DNA from: Fischerella sp. PCC 9431
GTDB lineage: Bacteria > Cyanobacteriota > Cyanobacteriia > Cyanobacteriales > Nostocaceae
Assembly (NCBI RefSeq): GCF_000447295.1
Contig: NZ_KE650771.1
Span: forward strand, 3,778,403-3,842,402
DNA: 64,000 bases
Direction of reading: 5' to 3'
Position numbers and translations under genes: made by a program. How positions within the stretch are numbered: the first letter of the stretch is position 1; each line of letters opens with the position of its first letter. This document shows positions 17,565 through 27,109 of this stretch, one piece after another. The notes below the pieces were generated by a model that was not told where the DNA came from, made no database searches, and saw nothing but the letters and a program-made list of their open reading frames with translations.

Positions 17565-18312
17565 TGAGGGACAAGGAAGTGTGGGGGGACAAGGAGGACA
17601 AGGGGGACAAGGGGGACAAGGGAGAATGACCAACAAAAATGTAAATAAATATTGACTTTAATAACCTCTTAATATGTCTAGTTTATTTTTATTAAAAAAT
17701 CAGCATCATTGATAGCTGAATCATCAGCTTGTCATGAAAAACATACTGACGTTTACTGACTGCACAAATTTTTTATAACATTGTTAATTTAATTTCAAAT
17801 CTAATATTTGTTGAGGCTATTTATTAATATAATTGCGAAAGAGATGCTATCAATTCCCGCAGTCTAGACCATTTCTACTTTTTGTCTTGAAACAATAGTA
17901 ATAAATGCTACTTTTTAATGATTGTTCAATATTGTAATTATATTTTTTCTAAAATTGCCTTCTACGAACAGTCCAATTAATTCTGGCTATGCTAATCTTG
18001 GTATTAATTGTCGTTCTTTTAGGCAATAAGTCTTATTAGTTAGTGAATAATTAATTGAGAGTACATAACTACGCACTAAACAAGTCCCTATGTCATCATT
18101 AATGATTGAGTAAGTGAACAGTATTAAACGTAAAATGCTCTCTCTTCAAATTCAATCAGAACGCGGCTTTAGATTTCTACCTTCTAGTTAGTTCAATTAT
18201 TTTTGTAATTGCTGATGAATTCTAATCAAAGGAGGTATTTTTCGGTAACGAATTTGTCAAACTTTTTTTGACAGAATTCATAGAATATATTATCTTGGAA
18301 GTCAAAACTGCT
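17565..18312. other. Intergenic, low-complexity head then AT-rich
   Basis: 17565-17630 carries GGACAAGGG-type tandem repeats (about 9 bp), the same family as in-frame tracts elsewhere. The remaining 680 bp is AT-rich with no credible open frame. It should contain the promoter for the small gene at 18313. AAAGGAGG at about 18228 lies too far upstream to serve that start. Confidence 0.45.
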
Positions 18313-18591
18313 ATGGCATTTATCAAGATTCAGAACGTTATTCTTAACACCAGCTACATTGCCGCAGTTAAGCTAGATAATCAAACTGGCTCAGAAGTAA
18401 AAAGCGTTTCTGTTCTGTTAGTTACTCCTAAGTTTTCAATATTCCAGTGTGAAAGCATCTCCCCCAATCTCCATAATTACGAATGGATAGAGTTTACGGG
18501 TCAGGCAGCTAACGCACTGCAAGACTACTTTACAAGTTACAACAACGTCATCGATTTATTACCACAATCTCAGGAGTCGAGCGTTGTGTAA
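18313..18591 (+). CDS. Small conserved cyanobacterial protein
   Basis: 92 residues from ATG 18313 (MAFIKIQNVILNTSYIAAV). An in-frame upstream start at 18268 would add 15 residues with weaker composition. It is a compact alpha/beta protein: an N-terminal strand with INTSYIAAVKLD-like character, a central QCESISPNLHNYEWIEFTG, then a helix ALQDYFTSYNNV and a short polar tail. There is no signal peptide or membrane segment. I do not recognise a named family. It lies 276 bp upstream of hglE on the same strand and may mark the start of that transcription unit or be independent. Confidence 0.6.
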   Translation: MAFIKIQNVILNTSYIAAVKLDNQTGSEVKSVSVLLVTPKFSIFQCESISPNLHNYEWIEFTGQAANALQDYFTSYNNVIDLLPQSQESSVV

Positions 18592-18867
18592 TATTTTTGA
18601 TCTAATTGCAACAGACACAAGCAAAATTATTTTCACTTAACGAACTGATTTGAGGTTTGTGATTTTAGAATTGATATTCCAAAAAATATTAATCCAAAAT
18701 CTAAAATCTAAAATCTAAAATCCAAAATTGTCAGGGTAACATTTGCTATTGGGTGCTGACATCAACACAAGTATTTAGCCCTTGTGCATAGGATAACTGC
18801 TGCATTAATTCGCTACAGAAACTGTAGCAGTTATATCATCCACATTACCAAAAATTAATCATCTTCT

Positions 18868-21800
18868 ATGTCTGCTCATTCAATTGAGATAGCCTTAGCG
18901 CAATTGGAAGAACAGATAAACAATTGTGAAAAGGCAGTGGTGAGGTTTCTTGAGGTCAAAAAAAGGATGTCGGATAAGTCTATGGGAATCGAAAAAATAA
19001 ACAGAAAATTGCAGCATAATCCTATCGCTATTATTGGTATGGCTTCTTTATTTCCCCAAGCGAAAAACTTGCGGGAATATTGGCAAAATATTGTTAATAA
19101 ACTCGACTGTATAACCGACATTCCATCCACCCATTGGAGTGTGGAAGATTACTACGATCCAAACCCCAGAACACCAGAAGACAAGACTTATTGCAAAAGA
19201 GGCGGATTTCTCCCGCATATTGATTTTAACCCAATGGATTTTGGGATTCCGCCAAATATTTTAGAAGTAACAGATGTCTCCCAACTGTTGGGTTTGTTAA
19301 TTGCCAAACAGGCGATGGAAGATGCTGGTTACAGCGAAAAGCGGGAATTTAGTCGCGAGACTGTTGGCGTTATCTTAGGATCAGCAGCCTTAAAATTAGG
19401 GATTCCCTTGGCTGCGCGTTTGCAATATCCAATTTGGGAAAAAGCCCTCAAAAGTAGCGGCTTATCTGATGAAGATACCCAAAAAGTGATTGAGAAAATC
19501 AAAAGTGCTTACATCAAGTGGGACGAAAATGCCTTCCCCGGAATGTTAGCGAACGTTATTTCTGGACGCATTGCTAACCGTTTGAATTTAGGCGGGATAA
19601 ATTGCACAGTTGACGCTGCTTGTGCTAGTTCCTTCGCTGCCCTGAAAATGGCAATTAGCGAGTTAGTCGAGCATCGTTGTGACATGATGCTGACTGGCGG
19701 CGTTGACACTGACAACTCGATCACAGCTTATATCAGTTTTAGTAAAACTCCGGCGGTGACTCCTAGCGGCGTCGTTAGACCCTTCGATACCCAGTCTGAT
19801 GGCATGATGTTGGGTGAAGGTATCGGTATGGTTGTTCTCAAACGTTTAGAAGATGCGGTACGAGACAACGATAAAATTTATGCAGTCATCAAGGGTATCG
19901 GTACATCCAGCGATGGACGTTATAAAAGTATTTACGCCCCTCGCCAAGCCGGACAGGTACAAGCATTGCGCCGCGCCTACGAAGATGCAGGCTTTACACC
20001 CGATACCGTTTCTCTGATTGAAGCCCACGGTACAGGGACTATGGCGGGCGATCCGACCGAATTCGGGTCTTTACGAGAGTTTTTCGGAGAAAATAGCTCT
20101 AAAAGACATCACATCGCTCTTGGTACAGTCAAATCCCAGATTGGACATACAAAAGCGGCGGCTGGTGCGGCGAGTTTGATCAAAACTGCTTTGGCACTCC
20201 ACCACAAGATCCTACCAGCTACAATTAACGTCACTGAACCCAACCCCAAACTTCAGATCAAGAATTCACCCTTCTATTTGAACACCGAAACAAGACCCTG
20301 GATTCGCTCAGAAGGCGAAGCACCAAGACGGGCGGGTGTCAGTTCCTTTGGCTTTGGTGGTACAAACTACCATGTAGTTCTGGAAGAATACGAAGGCGAA
20401 CACAACCAAGCTTACCGCTTGCACACTGCACCTAGTGAAGTAGTTCTGTTTGCTCAAACTCCGGCGGAGTTATTAAGCAGTTGTCAGGAAACCTTAGCTC
20501 AGTTGCAGTCTGAGGTGGGAGATAAACATTATGTAGAGTTGATCGAAGCTTGCAAAACCATAGAAATTCCCCAGGGTGCTGCTAGGGTTGGTTTTGTTGC
20601 CCAGAATACTGCTGAAGCTTGCAAGTTACTGCAAATTAGTATCGACTTGCTGAAAAACAAACCAACTGCCACATCCTGGGAACATCCCCAAGGAGTTTAC
20701 TACCGTGCTTCTGGTATGGAATTAGCCGGAAAGGTAGTAGCTTTATTTTCTGGGCAGGGTTCACAATACTTGAATATGGGTCGGGAATTAGTCATGAATT
20801 TCCCGGAAATGCGGAATTTGTATGGCTATATGGATAGCTTGTTACGCAAAGATAACTTGCAGCCATTATCAGAAATAGTTTTTCCCCATCCCGTATTTGA
20901 AGAGACAGAAAAGAATGCCCAAGTTGCAGCATTACAACGGACACAATATGCTCAACCTGCGATTGGGATGTTGAGCGCCGGGATGTATAAAATCCTGCAA
21001 CAATCTGGATTTAAGGCAGATTTCGTCGCTGGACACAGTTTTGGTGAACTCACAGCATTGTGGGCGGCGGGAGTGTTGAGTGATGCAGATTATTGCTTAC
21101 TCGTGAAAGCACGAGGACAGGCAATGGCAGCGCCCCAAGATCCGAATTATGATACAGGAGCGATGCTGGCGGTCAAAGAAGACCTCAGTAAAGTAGAAGC
21201 AGTAATCAGGAATTATCCCCAGGTAGCGATCGCTAACTTTAATTCACCCCGCCAAGTTGTATTAGCAGGGCCGACAAATGCGATTACCCAAGTCAAGGAT
21301 GCATTACACAAACAGGGATATGCAGCTGTTTCTTTACCAGTATCCGCAGCTTTCCACACACCGCTAATTGCTTTTGCTCAAAAATCCTTTGCGATCGCAA
21401 TTAAAAATGCCAACTTCCAAATTCCCCAAATCCCTGTTTACAGCAACGTCACAGGTAAGGAATATCCCAAAGAAGCAGCAGTCATTCAAAAAACCCTCGA
21501 AACCCACCTTTCCAACTCCGTACTGTTCAAGCAGGAAATCGAAAATATCTACGCAGCTGGAGGTTACTGCTTCGTAGAATTTGGGCCGAGAAATATTCTC
21601 ACCAACTTAATCAAAGATATTTTAGGCGATCGCCCCCATATGGCGATCGCACTCAACCCCAGCGCCCAAAAGAACAGCGATCGTTCTGTGCGCGAAGCCG
21701 CCGTACAACTGCGGGTTGCGGGTATGTCTCTGAAAAACCTCGACCCCTACCAACTACCACCAGTAATCACCGAACCGTCGAAAAACAAAGGTTTGAATGT

Positions 21801-24402
21801 GAAATTATGCGGTAGTAACTACGTATCAGAAAAAACAAAAATGGCATTTGAGCAAGCATTGCAGAACGGGAAAACAGTGAAATTGCAACAAAATTCTAAT
21901 TCTGTTTCTACAAGTGCGATCGCATTGCCACAAACTAATAGTAATACCAGTGTTAACGGTACTAACGGACACAGCAAACAAGTCCACTTGTTAGAGGACA
22001 CGGCGACGCGGGAACACAAAGACACAGGGAAACAAGAGGACACGGGGACATTCGGACGCGGTGACGTGGGGAATATAGATGAAATACTCTCCACCTCCCC
22101 GCGTCTACCCCTCTCCGCGTCTACCTCCCCCCTCTCACCTAAGCCAGTTCTGGAGTCAAAAATGCCAGATAAACTTGTAAATTACCAAAAAGTCTTAGAA
22201 AGCTTAGAATACGTCCTGACCCAATTTCAACAAAATCAAGGCGAGAATTTACAAGTTCATTCTCACTATCTCAATCATCAGATGGAATATGCTCAAACCT
22301 TTTTCCAACTGATGCAACAGCAGAATTCTCTGCTTGCTAACAGTAAAAATTCGCCAGAAGCAGCCAACTTAAAACCAAGGATTATTGAAAGCTTAGACCG
22401 TAGCATGATGCAGTTTCACGCCCAACAAAGTGAAACCCTACGCATTCATGAACAATATCTCAAAGATCAGGTAGAATACACCAAAAACTTCTTCCAACTT
22501 GTTCAGCAAGAATACTCCCAACTCATCAACGAGGGTGGAACTACTCAACCAGTAATTTCTGCTCAGGTAAATGTACCTGCTAAAGTAGAGATTCCTGTTC
22601 CCCCGGTTGCCAAAATCCAAGAAAGTCAAACTCCTGCTGTTAAACAAGACAGCCCAGTTCCAGCCAGTGTCAAGATATCAGAAAGCAAGCCCCAGGCTGT
22701 AACTGAGAGTGTGGTGCAAAACGGTACAACAACCGTAAAACCAGAAATTACTCCTACTCCCCCCACTCCCAGCGCACTACCGCAACCAGTAATTACTCAA
22801 CAACCACTACCATCAGCAACATTAGCAACATCAGCACCAACCATTGATCTATCTGATTTAGATCAAACCCTGCTAGCCATCACCAGTGAAAAAACTGGTT
22901 ATCCCATCGAGATGTTAGAACTCGACATGGACATGGAAGCAGACTTGGGAATCGACTCGATTAAACGAGTAGAAATCATGGGTGCGTTGCAAGAAAAATA
23001 CCCCGACTTACCCAAGCCAAGTAATGTAGAAGAACTGGCGGAATTACGTACCATCGGTCAAATCGTCCAGTATCTACAATCGTTAGTTTTTACCCCTGCG
23101 TTGGTAGAGGAGAAGGAAGACACGGAGACACGGGGACACGGAGACACGGAGACACAGGGACACGGAGACACAGAAAATCTTTTTGATAATTTCTCCGCGT
23201 CACCGCGTCTCCCCATCTCCGCATCTTCTGAAGCGTCATCGCATCTTCCACTCACCGCGTCTTCTGAAGCTATACCGGAATTCAGCAACGACTCTACCGT
23301 TGTTCGCGCAAGTGTTGCAGTCGCCGAACCAATCATCAGTGTTACCGAAACAGCGACTCCCGTAGCAGAAATTGACTTAAGTAACTTAGCTGAAACCCTG
23401 TTAGCTATTACTAGCGAAAAAACAGGTTATCCAGTCGAGATGCTAGAACTCGACATGGATATGGAAGCAGACTTGGGGATTGACTCGATTAAACGGGTAG
23501 AAATTATGGGGGCGTTACAAGAAAAATACCCCGACCTACCAAAACCGAGTAATGTGGAAGAATTAGCAGAACTACGCACCATCGGTCAAATCGTTGAGTA
23601 CCTCCAGAAACTAGCTGGGGCTGAAAAAAAAAAGCAGCAACATGAACCTGTTAACCAGCCAGATGAGTTAGTACCCAACGTCCAACGTCGTCCAGCCAAG
23701 CTGCAAATTCTCCCACCTCCCGATTTTTGGGAATTCCCCATACCAGAGGGACACATCGCCTTAATCACCGACGATGGTTCCCTCACCACCACCAAAGTTG
23801 CTGAGTTATTGAGTCAACGGGGATGGAAAGTAGTAGTTTTAAACCTACCTCCGTCCCTAGTTCCTGAAAAATCACCCTTACCAGCAGGTGTGAATCGCGT
23901 TACCTTACAAGATGCAACCGAGGAACATCTACAACAACAACTAGCAGCGATCGCCACTAATTACGGTAACGTTGGCGTATTTATTCACATCCACCCCGTT
24001 TTTCAGGCTAGCGATAACAGTAAGATTGCTTATTTCCCAGAAGAAAAAGCGATTATTAAGCAAGTCTTCTTCCTGGCGAAACACCTGAAAAAATTCCTCA
24101 ATGCAGCAGCCGACCACGGACGCAGTTGTTTCTGTACCGTAGCACGTCTAGACGGGGCTTTCGGAGTCGAACACAAAGTTAACTTTGGGGCGATTAGTGC
24201 AGGTTTATTTGGATTAACCAAAACCATGATTTGGGAATGGCCAAAAGTATATTGTCGGGCAATAGACCTTAGTCCTGATCTTAACGCCGAAACATCAGCA
24301 CAGCATATCGTTGCTGAACTTCACGACCCCAATCGTTATCTTACCGAAGTAGCTTATGGTTCCCAGGGAAGAGTAACTCTGGTTAGCGTACCCGATAGAT
24401 AA
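18868..24402 (+). CDS. hglE: HglE polyketide synthase (KS-AT-ACP-ACP-partial KR)
   Basis: A protein of 1844 residues, PfaA-like. KS is about 52-500 with Cys252 (VDAACASSF), His in EAHGTGT (about 386) and GHTKAAAG (about 427). AT is about 620-920 with Ser724 in GHSFGEL. Two ACPs follow, nearly identical, with phosphopantetheine Ser1364 and Ser1540 in LGIDSIKRVEIMG. Residues 1600-1844 match only the N-terminal structural half of a PfaA-type ketoreductase; the NADPH-binding half is in the gene at 25270. Two linkers (about 1042-1092 and 1414-1470) are encoded by dispersed low-complexity repeats in frame. It starts long-chain assembly of the heterocyst glycolipid aglycone. HetI is the expected activator of the ACPs. 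Confidence 0.92.
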   Translation: MSAHSIEIALAQLEEQINNCEKAVVRFLEVKKRMSDKSMGIEKINRKLQHNPIAIIGMASLFPQAKNLREYWQNIVNKLDCITDIPSTHWSVEDYYDPNPRTPEDKTYCKRGGFLPHIDFNPMDFGIPPNILEVTDVSQLLGLLIAKQAMEDAGYSEKREFSRETVGVILGSAALKLGIPLAARLQYPIWEKALKSSGLSDEDTQKVIEKIKSAYIKWDENAFPGMLANVISGRIANRLNLGGINCTVDAACASSFAALKMAISELVEHRCDMMLTGGVDTDNSITAYISFSKTPAVTPSGVVRPFDTQSDGMMLGEGIGMVVLKRLEDAVRDNDKIYAVIKGIGTSSDGRYKSIYAPRQAGQVQALRRAYEDAGFTPDTVSLIEAHGTGTMAGDPTEFGSLREFFGENSSKRHHIALGTVKSQIGHTKAAAGAASLIKTALALHHKILPATINVTEPNPKLQIKNSPFYLNTETRPWIRSEGEAPRRAGVSSFGFGGTNYHVVLEEYEGEHNQAYRLHTAPSEVVLFAQTPAELLSSCQETLAQLQSEVGDKHYVELIEACKTIEIPQGAARVGFVAQNTAEACKLLQISIDLLKNKPTATSWEHPQGVYYRASGMELAGKVVALFSGQGSQYLNMGRELVMNFPEMRNLYGYMDSLLRKDNLQPLSEIVFPHPVFEETEKNAQVAALQRTQYAQPAIGMLSAGMYKILQQSGFKADFVAGHSFGELTALWAAGVLSDADYCLLVKARGQAMAAPQDPNYDTGAMLAVKEDLSKVEAVIRNYPQVAIANFNSPRQVVLAGPTNAITQVKDALHKQGYAAVSLPVSAAFHTPLIAFAQKSFAIAIKNANFQIPQIPVYSNVTGKEYPKEAAVIQKTLETHLSNSVLFKQEIENIYAAGGYCFVEFGPRNILTNLIKDILGDRPHMAIALNPSAQKNSDRSVREAAVQLRVAGMSLKNLDPYQLPPVITEPSKNKGLNVKLCGSNYVSEKTKMAFEQALQNGKTVKLQQNSNSVSTSAIALPQTNSNTSVNGTNGHSKQVHLLEDTATREHKDTGKQEDTGTFGRGDVGNIDEILSTSPRLPLSASTSPLSPKPVLESKMPDKLVNYQKVLESLEYVLTQFQQNQGENLQVHSHYLNHQMEYAQTFFQLMQQQNSLLANSKNSPEAANLKPRIIESLDRSMMQFHAQQSETLRIHEQYLKDQVEYTKNFFQLVQQEYSQLINEGGTTQPVISAQVNVPAKVEIPVPPVAKIQESQTPAVKQDSPVPASVKISESKPQAVTESVVQNGTTTVKPEITPTPPTPSALPQPVITQQPLPSATLATSAPTIDLSDLDQTLLAITSEKTGYPIEMLELDMDMEADLGIDSIKRVEIMGALQEKYPDLPKPSNVEELAELRTIGQIVQYLQSLVFTPALVEEKEDTETRGHGDTETQGHGDTENLFDNFSASPRLPISASSEASSHLPLTASSEAIPEFSNDSTVVRASVAVAEPIISVTETATPVAEIDLSNLAETLLAITSEKTGYPVEMLELDMDMEADLGIDSIKRVEIMGALQEKYPDLPKPSNVEELAELRTIGQIVEYLQKLAGAEKKKQQHEPVNQPDELVPNVQRRPAKLQILPPPDFWEFPIPEGHIALITDDGSLTTTKVAELLSQRGWKVVVLNLPPSLVPEKSPLPAGVNRVTLQDATEEHLQQQLAAIATNYGNVGVFIHIHPVFQASDNSKIAYFPEEKAIIKQVFFLAKHLKKFLNAAADHGRSCFCTVARLDGAFGVEHKVNFGAISAGLFGLTKTMIWEWPKVYCRAIDLSPDLNAETSAQHIVAELHDPNRYLTEVAYGSQGRVTLVSVPDR
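21995..22140 (+). repeat. Dispersed GGACACGG/GAATATAGATG repeat inside hglE
   Basis: The DNA here (GACACGGCGACGCGG ... GGGGAATATAGATGAAATAC ... CTCCCCGCGTC) matches repeats in non-coding DNA at 15900-15985 and 24403-24570. It is in frame, without stops, and encodes a hydrophilic linker (EDTATREHKDTGKQEDTG...) between AT and the helical region before ACP1. Confidence 0.85.
23110..23260 (+). repeat. Second dispersed repeat inside hglE, between the ACPs
   Basis: GACACGGAGACACGGGGACACGG-type direct repeats, followed by the complementary-style TCCGCGTCACCGCGTCTCC, form a long imperfect inverted repeat. It encodes a Glu/Asp/Thr/Gly-rich linker, then Ser/Ala/Pro repeats, exactly between ACP1 and ACP2. 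Confidence 0.85.
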
Positions 24403-24590
24403 GACACGGGGAAGGAGAGACAGATCCGACGCGGAGAAACAAGAGCATACGGGGACATTAGGACGCGGGGACGCGGAGAAACAAGAGCATACGGGGAATA
24501 TAGATGAAATACTCTCCACATCACCACGTCTGTCCCTCTCCGCATCTTCACAAGCACCGCGTCGGCACAAGGCAAATTTTCTCAAACCTA
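24403..24590. repeat. Dispersed repeat immediately 3' of hglE
   Basis: The hglE stop TAA is followed at once by GACACGGGGAAGGAGAGAC... and a full copy of the GGGACGCGGAGA / GAATATAGATGAAATAC repeat. The copy reaches to within about 15 bp of the start of the next gene. It may form a strong hairpin between operon genes and lower downstream expression. Confidence 0.8.
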
Positions 24591-24603
24591 TCCTTGTAAA
24601 GAT

Positions 24604-25134
24604 ATGTCCAAACATCAAACAATTACTTTTCTTGGTCGTGTTATTGACCAAAAAAAACAAGCCCCGATTAGTAGGGCGAAAGTGTTATTAACATATGCAG
24701 GTAATTCAGTGATTACCTACACAGATTTGGAAGGGATATATAGATTAACAATTAATTTTAATAACAGCAATTATTTGCAGGCGCAATTATCTATTCAAGC
24801 CAATGGCTACAAAAATTATAATTCTTCGATAAAACTATCATCACAACAAAAAGACCTTGGTGATGTTCGACTGGTTGATCATAATTCTAATTTGAGTTCA
24901 TCTTCTAATATTAAATCTAGTTCTAGTTCTAGTACAAAATTAAGCTCAAACTCATCTGCTACTAATAAATTAAGTACAAGTACAAGTTCACAATCTCAAG
25001 AGAACAGTTTTATTCCTTTACCAATAATCATTGCGATTATGATGGTGATGTTTTTAATGATAGCGATCGCTTTGAAAAATTCATCTCAAAACATTCCTGA
25101 AAATAGACGTAATAGAGTTAGTTATATCTATTAG
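24604..25134 (+). CDS. Ser-rich single-pass membrane protein with carboxypeptidase-regulatory-like domain
   Basis: A protein of 176 residues. The N-terminal 90 residues have the pattern of a CarboxypepD_reg/transthyretin-like beta-sandwich: FLGRVIDQKKQAPISRAKV, TYTDLEGIYRLTI, ANGYKNY, LGDVRLV. A long Ser/Thr/Asn linker (95-140), one membrane helix (about 142-163: PLPIIIAIMMVMFLMIAIAL) and a short basic tail follow. It lies inside the hgl operon, between the two genes that together make up a PfaA-like synthase. Anabaena also has small genes between hglE and hglD. A role in docking the synthase to the membrane is speculation. Confidence 0.6.
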   Translation: MSKHQTITFLGRVIDQKKQAPISRAKVLLTYAGNSVITYTDLEGIYRLTINFNNSNYLQAQLSIQANGYKNYNSSIKLSSQQKDLGDVRLVDHNSNLSSSSNIKSSSSSSTKLSSNSSATNKLSTSTSSQSQENSFIPLPIIIAIMMVMFLMIAIALKNSSQNIPENRRNRVSYIY

Positions 25135-25269
25135 TATTTTCGTTTTTAACTTTTTGCTAATACCGATATTTGAGTAATGTTAATAATCTATTTGTTAGTG
25201 GATATTTAAGAAGCAATTTTTACTGAATTAATATTTTTGAGTTAGTTAATCTCTGCGAGAGGATAAATT

Positions 25270-27009
25270 ATGATGACAGCAACTCAGATTCGCTCTACAT
25301 CTGTTTTCTTAGTTAGTGGTGGGGCTAAGGGAATTACGGCTAAGTGTACAATTCGATTAGCACAACAGCATCCTTGTAAGTTTATTTTGCTAGGACGTTC
25401 GGAACTTTTAGAAACAGAACCTGATTTTGCTCAAAATTGTTTTGATGAAGCAACATTAAAAAAACGCATCATGGAATATCTTCTTTCCACTGGAGAGAAG
25501 CCCACACCCATGAGCGTACAAAAGTTATATAATCAACTAGCATCGAGTCGAGAAATTAAAGCAACATTAGCAGCAATTAAACAAGCAGGTGGACAAGCCG
25601 AATATATTAGTGTAGATGTCACTGATACTTCAGCTTTAAGTCAAAAACTGACTGCTACTATTGAACGCATGGGTGAAATTACAGGTATTATTCATGGCGC
25701 TGGTAATTTAGCCGATAAATTAATTGAAAAGAAAACTGAACAGGATTTTGAAAAAGTTTATACAGCCAAAGTTCAAGGACTAGAAAATATTTTAGCTTGT
25801 GTCAAACCTAGTCAGATTGAGCATTTAGTTTTGTTTTCTTCTGTTACTGGTTTTTACGGTAATATCGGACAATCTGATTATGCGATCGCTAACGAAATTC
25901 TCAATAAATCAGCCCATTTATTCAAACAAAAATATCCTCAATCTCACGTTGTGGCGATCAACTGGGGAGGTTGGGATAGTGGGATGGTGACAGCAGAATT
26001 GAAAAAAGAATTTGCGCGTCGGGGTATTGATATTATCCCAGTAGAAGCAGGGACACAAATGTTAGTCAGAGAACTACGTCATGCTAATCACAATACCACA
26101 CAAGTTGTGATTGGTAGCCCCATGCCTACACCAGCTGCACCTTTAGATTCAGAACTTCGTACCTATCGCATCCGTCGCAAACTGACACTTGCAGCCAATC
26201 CCTTTTTAATGGATCATGTCATCGCTGGAAATCCGGTTTTACCAGCTACCTGTGCAGTTTCATGGATGTCTGATGTCTGTGAAAAATTATATCCAGGCTA
26301 TAAAGCATTCAGTAGCACAGACTTCCGAATTTTTAAAGGAATTACCTTTAACGAAACCCTCGCTGACGAATACATTCTTGACTTACAAGAAACATCCAAA
26401 AATCTCGATCATCACGAAATAAACTTCCTGTGCAAAATCTGGAGTAAAAATCCCGAAGGTAAAACCATATATCACTTCAGCACCCAAGTAAAACTTCTGC
26501 GTGATATTCCTCCCGCCCCCATTTATGAAAAACTGAACTTGACTGAAGATAATATCATCACCACCATAGGTAAAGACTTTTATCAAACAGGAGAATCAGC
26601 ATTATTTCATGGCCCAGCTTTTCAACAACTCAGAAGAGTCATAAATATTAACTCCGAAAAAATCACCGTCGAATGTTGTTGGCAAGAAATCGACAAAACC
26701 AAACAAGGGCAATTTCCAGCCTATTGGATCAATGGATTCACAACTGATTTGAGTACCCATCCCTTGTGGATTTGGCTAAATTACTACCATCAAGAAATTT
26801 GCTTACCAGGACAACAAGAAAAATACGAACAATTTGCTAAAACACCCTACAACAAACCATTCTACGTCTCCTGCGAAGTCACAAGCAAAACACAAACAGG
26901 CGTAATTGCTGATTTCTTTGTACACGATAAACAAGGGAAAATTTACTCACAACTTCTCGGAGGCAAAGGCATTATCTTCCCAGCCAAATTAATGCGCCCG
27001 AAGGCATAG
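25270..27009 (+). CDS. hglD: HglD-like ketoreductase-dehydratase subunit
   Basis: A protein of 579 residues. Residues 1-290 are the catalytic ketoreductase half: VSGGAKGITAKC for NADPH, LFSSVTGFYGNIGQSDYAIAN with Ser, Tyr and Asn of the active site. Residues 300-575 are a hot-dog dehydratase-like domain as at the end of PfaA: MDHVIAGNPVLPATCAVSWM containing the His, and ALFHGPAFQQLRRV. Together with the C-terminus of HglE it restores a full PfaA KR-DH order. The symbol hglD is chosen because this gene directly precedes hglC, as in Anabaena. The names hglF and hglG could apply instead. Confidence 0.7.
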   Translation: MMTATQIRSTSVFLVSGGAKGITAKCTIRLAQQHPCKFILLGRSELLETEPDFAQNCFDEATLKKRIMEYLLSTGEKPTPMSVQKLYNQLASSREIKATLAAIKQAGGQAEYISVDVTDTSALSQKLTATIERMGEITGIIHGAGNLADKLIEKKTEQDFEKVYTAKVQGLENILACVKPSQIEHLVLFSSVTGFYGNIGQSDYAIANEILNKSAHLFKQKYPQSHVVAINWGGWDSGMVTAELKKEFARRGIDIIPVEAGTQMLVRELRHANHNTTQVVIGSPMPTPAAPLDSELRTYRIRRKLTLAANPFLMDHVIAGNPVLPATCAVSWMSDVCEKLYPGYKAFSSTDFRIFKGITFNETLADEYILDLQETSKNLDHHEINFLCKIWSKNPEGKTIYHFSTQVKLLRDIPPAPIYEKLNLTEDNIITTIGKDFYQTGESALFHGPAFQQLRRVININSEKITVECCWQEIDKTKQGQFPAYWINGFTTDLSTHPLWIWLNYYHQEICLPGQQEKYEQFAKTPYNKPFYVSCEVTSKTQTGVIADFFVHDKQGKIYSQLLGGKGIIFPAKLMRPKA

Positions 27010-27109
27010 TTTTCCTCCTTTGTGTCTTAGTGTCTTGGTGTTTAAAAAGTTCTTTTTTAACCACAAAGACACAGAGACACCAAGAAATAATAATATTAGG
27101 AGAATTTCT

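Noticed and set aside
15408-18312. NtcA-type GTA-N8-TAC promoters for hgdB or hglE
   Set aside because: I looked for the motif by eye in the main upstream gaps and did not find a convincing full match.
22438-24660. Minus-strand genes inside hglE
   Set aside because: They are shadows of hglE and of its low-complexity inserts; the PKS frame is strongly supported.
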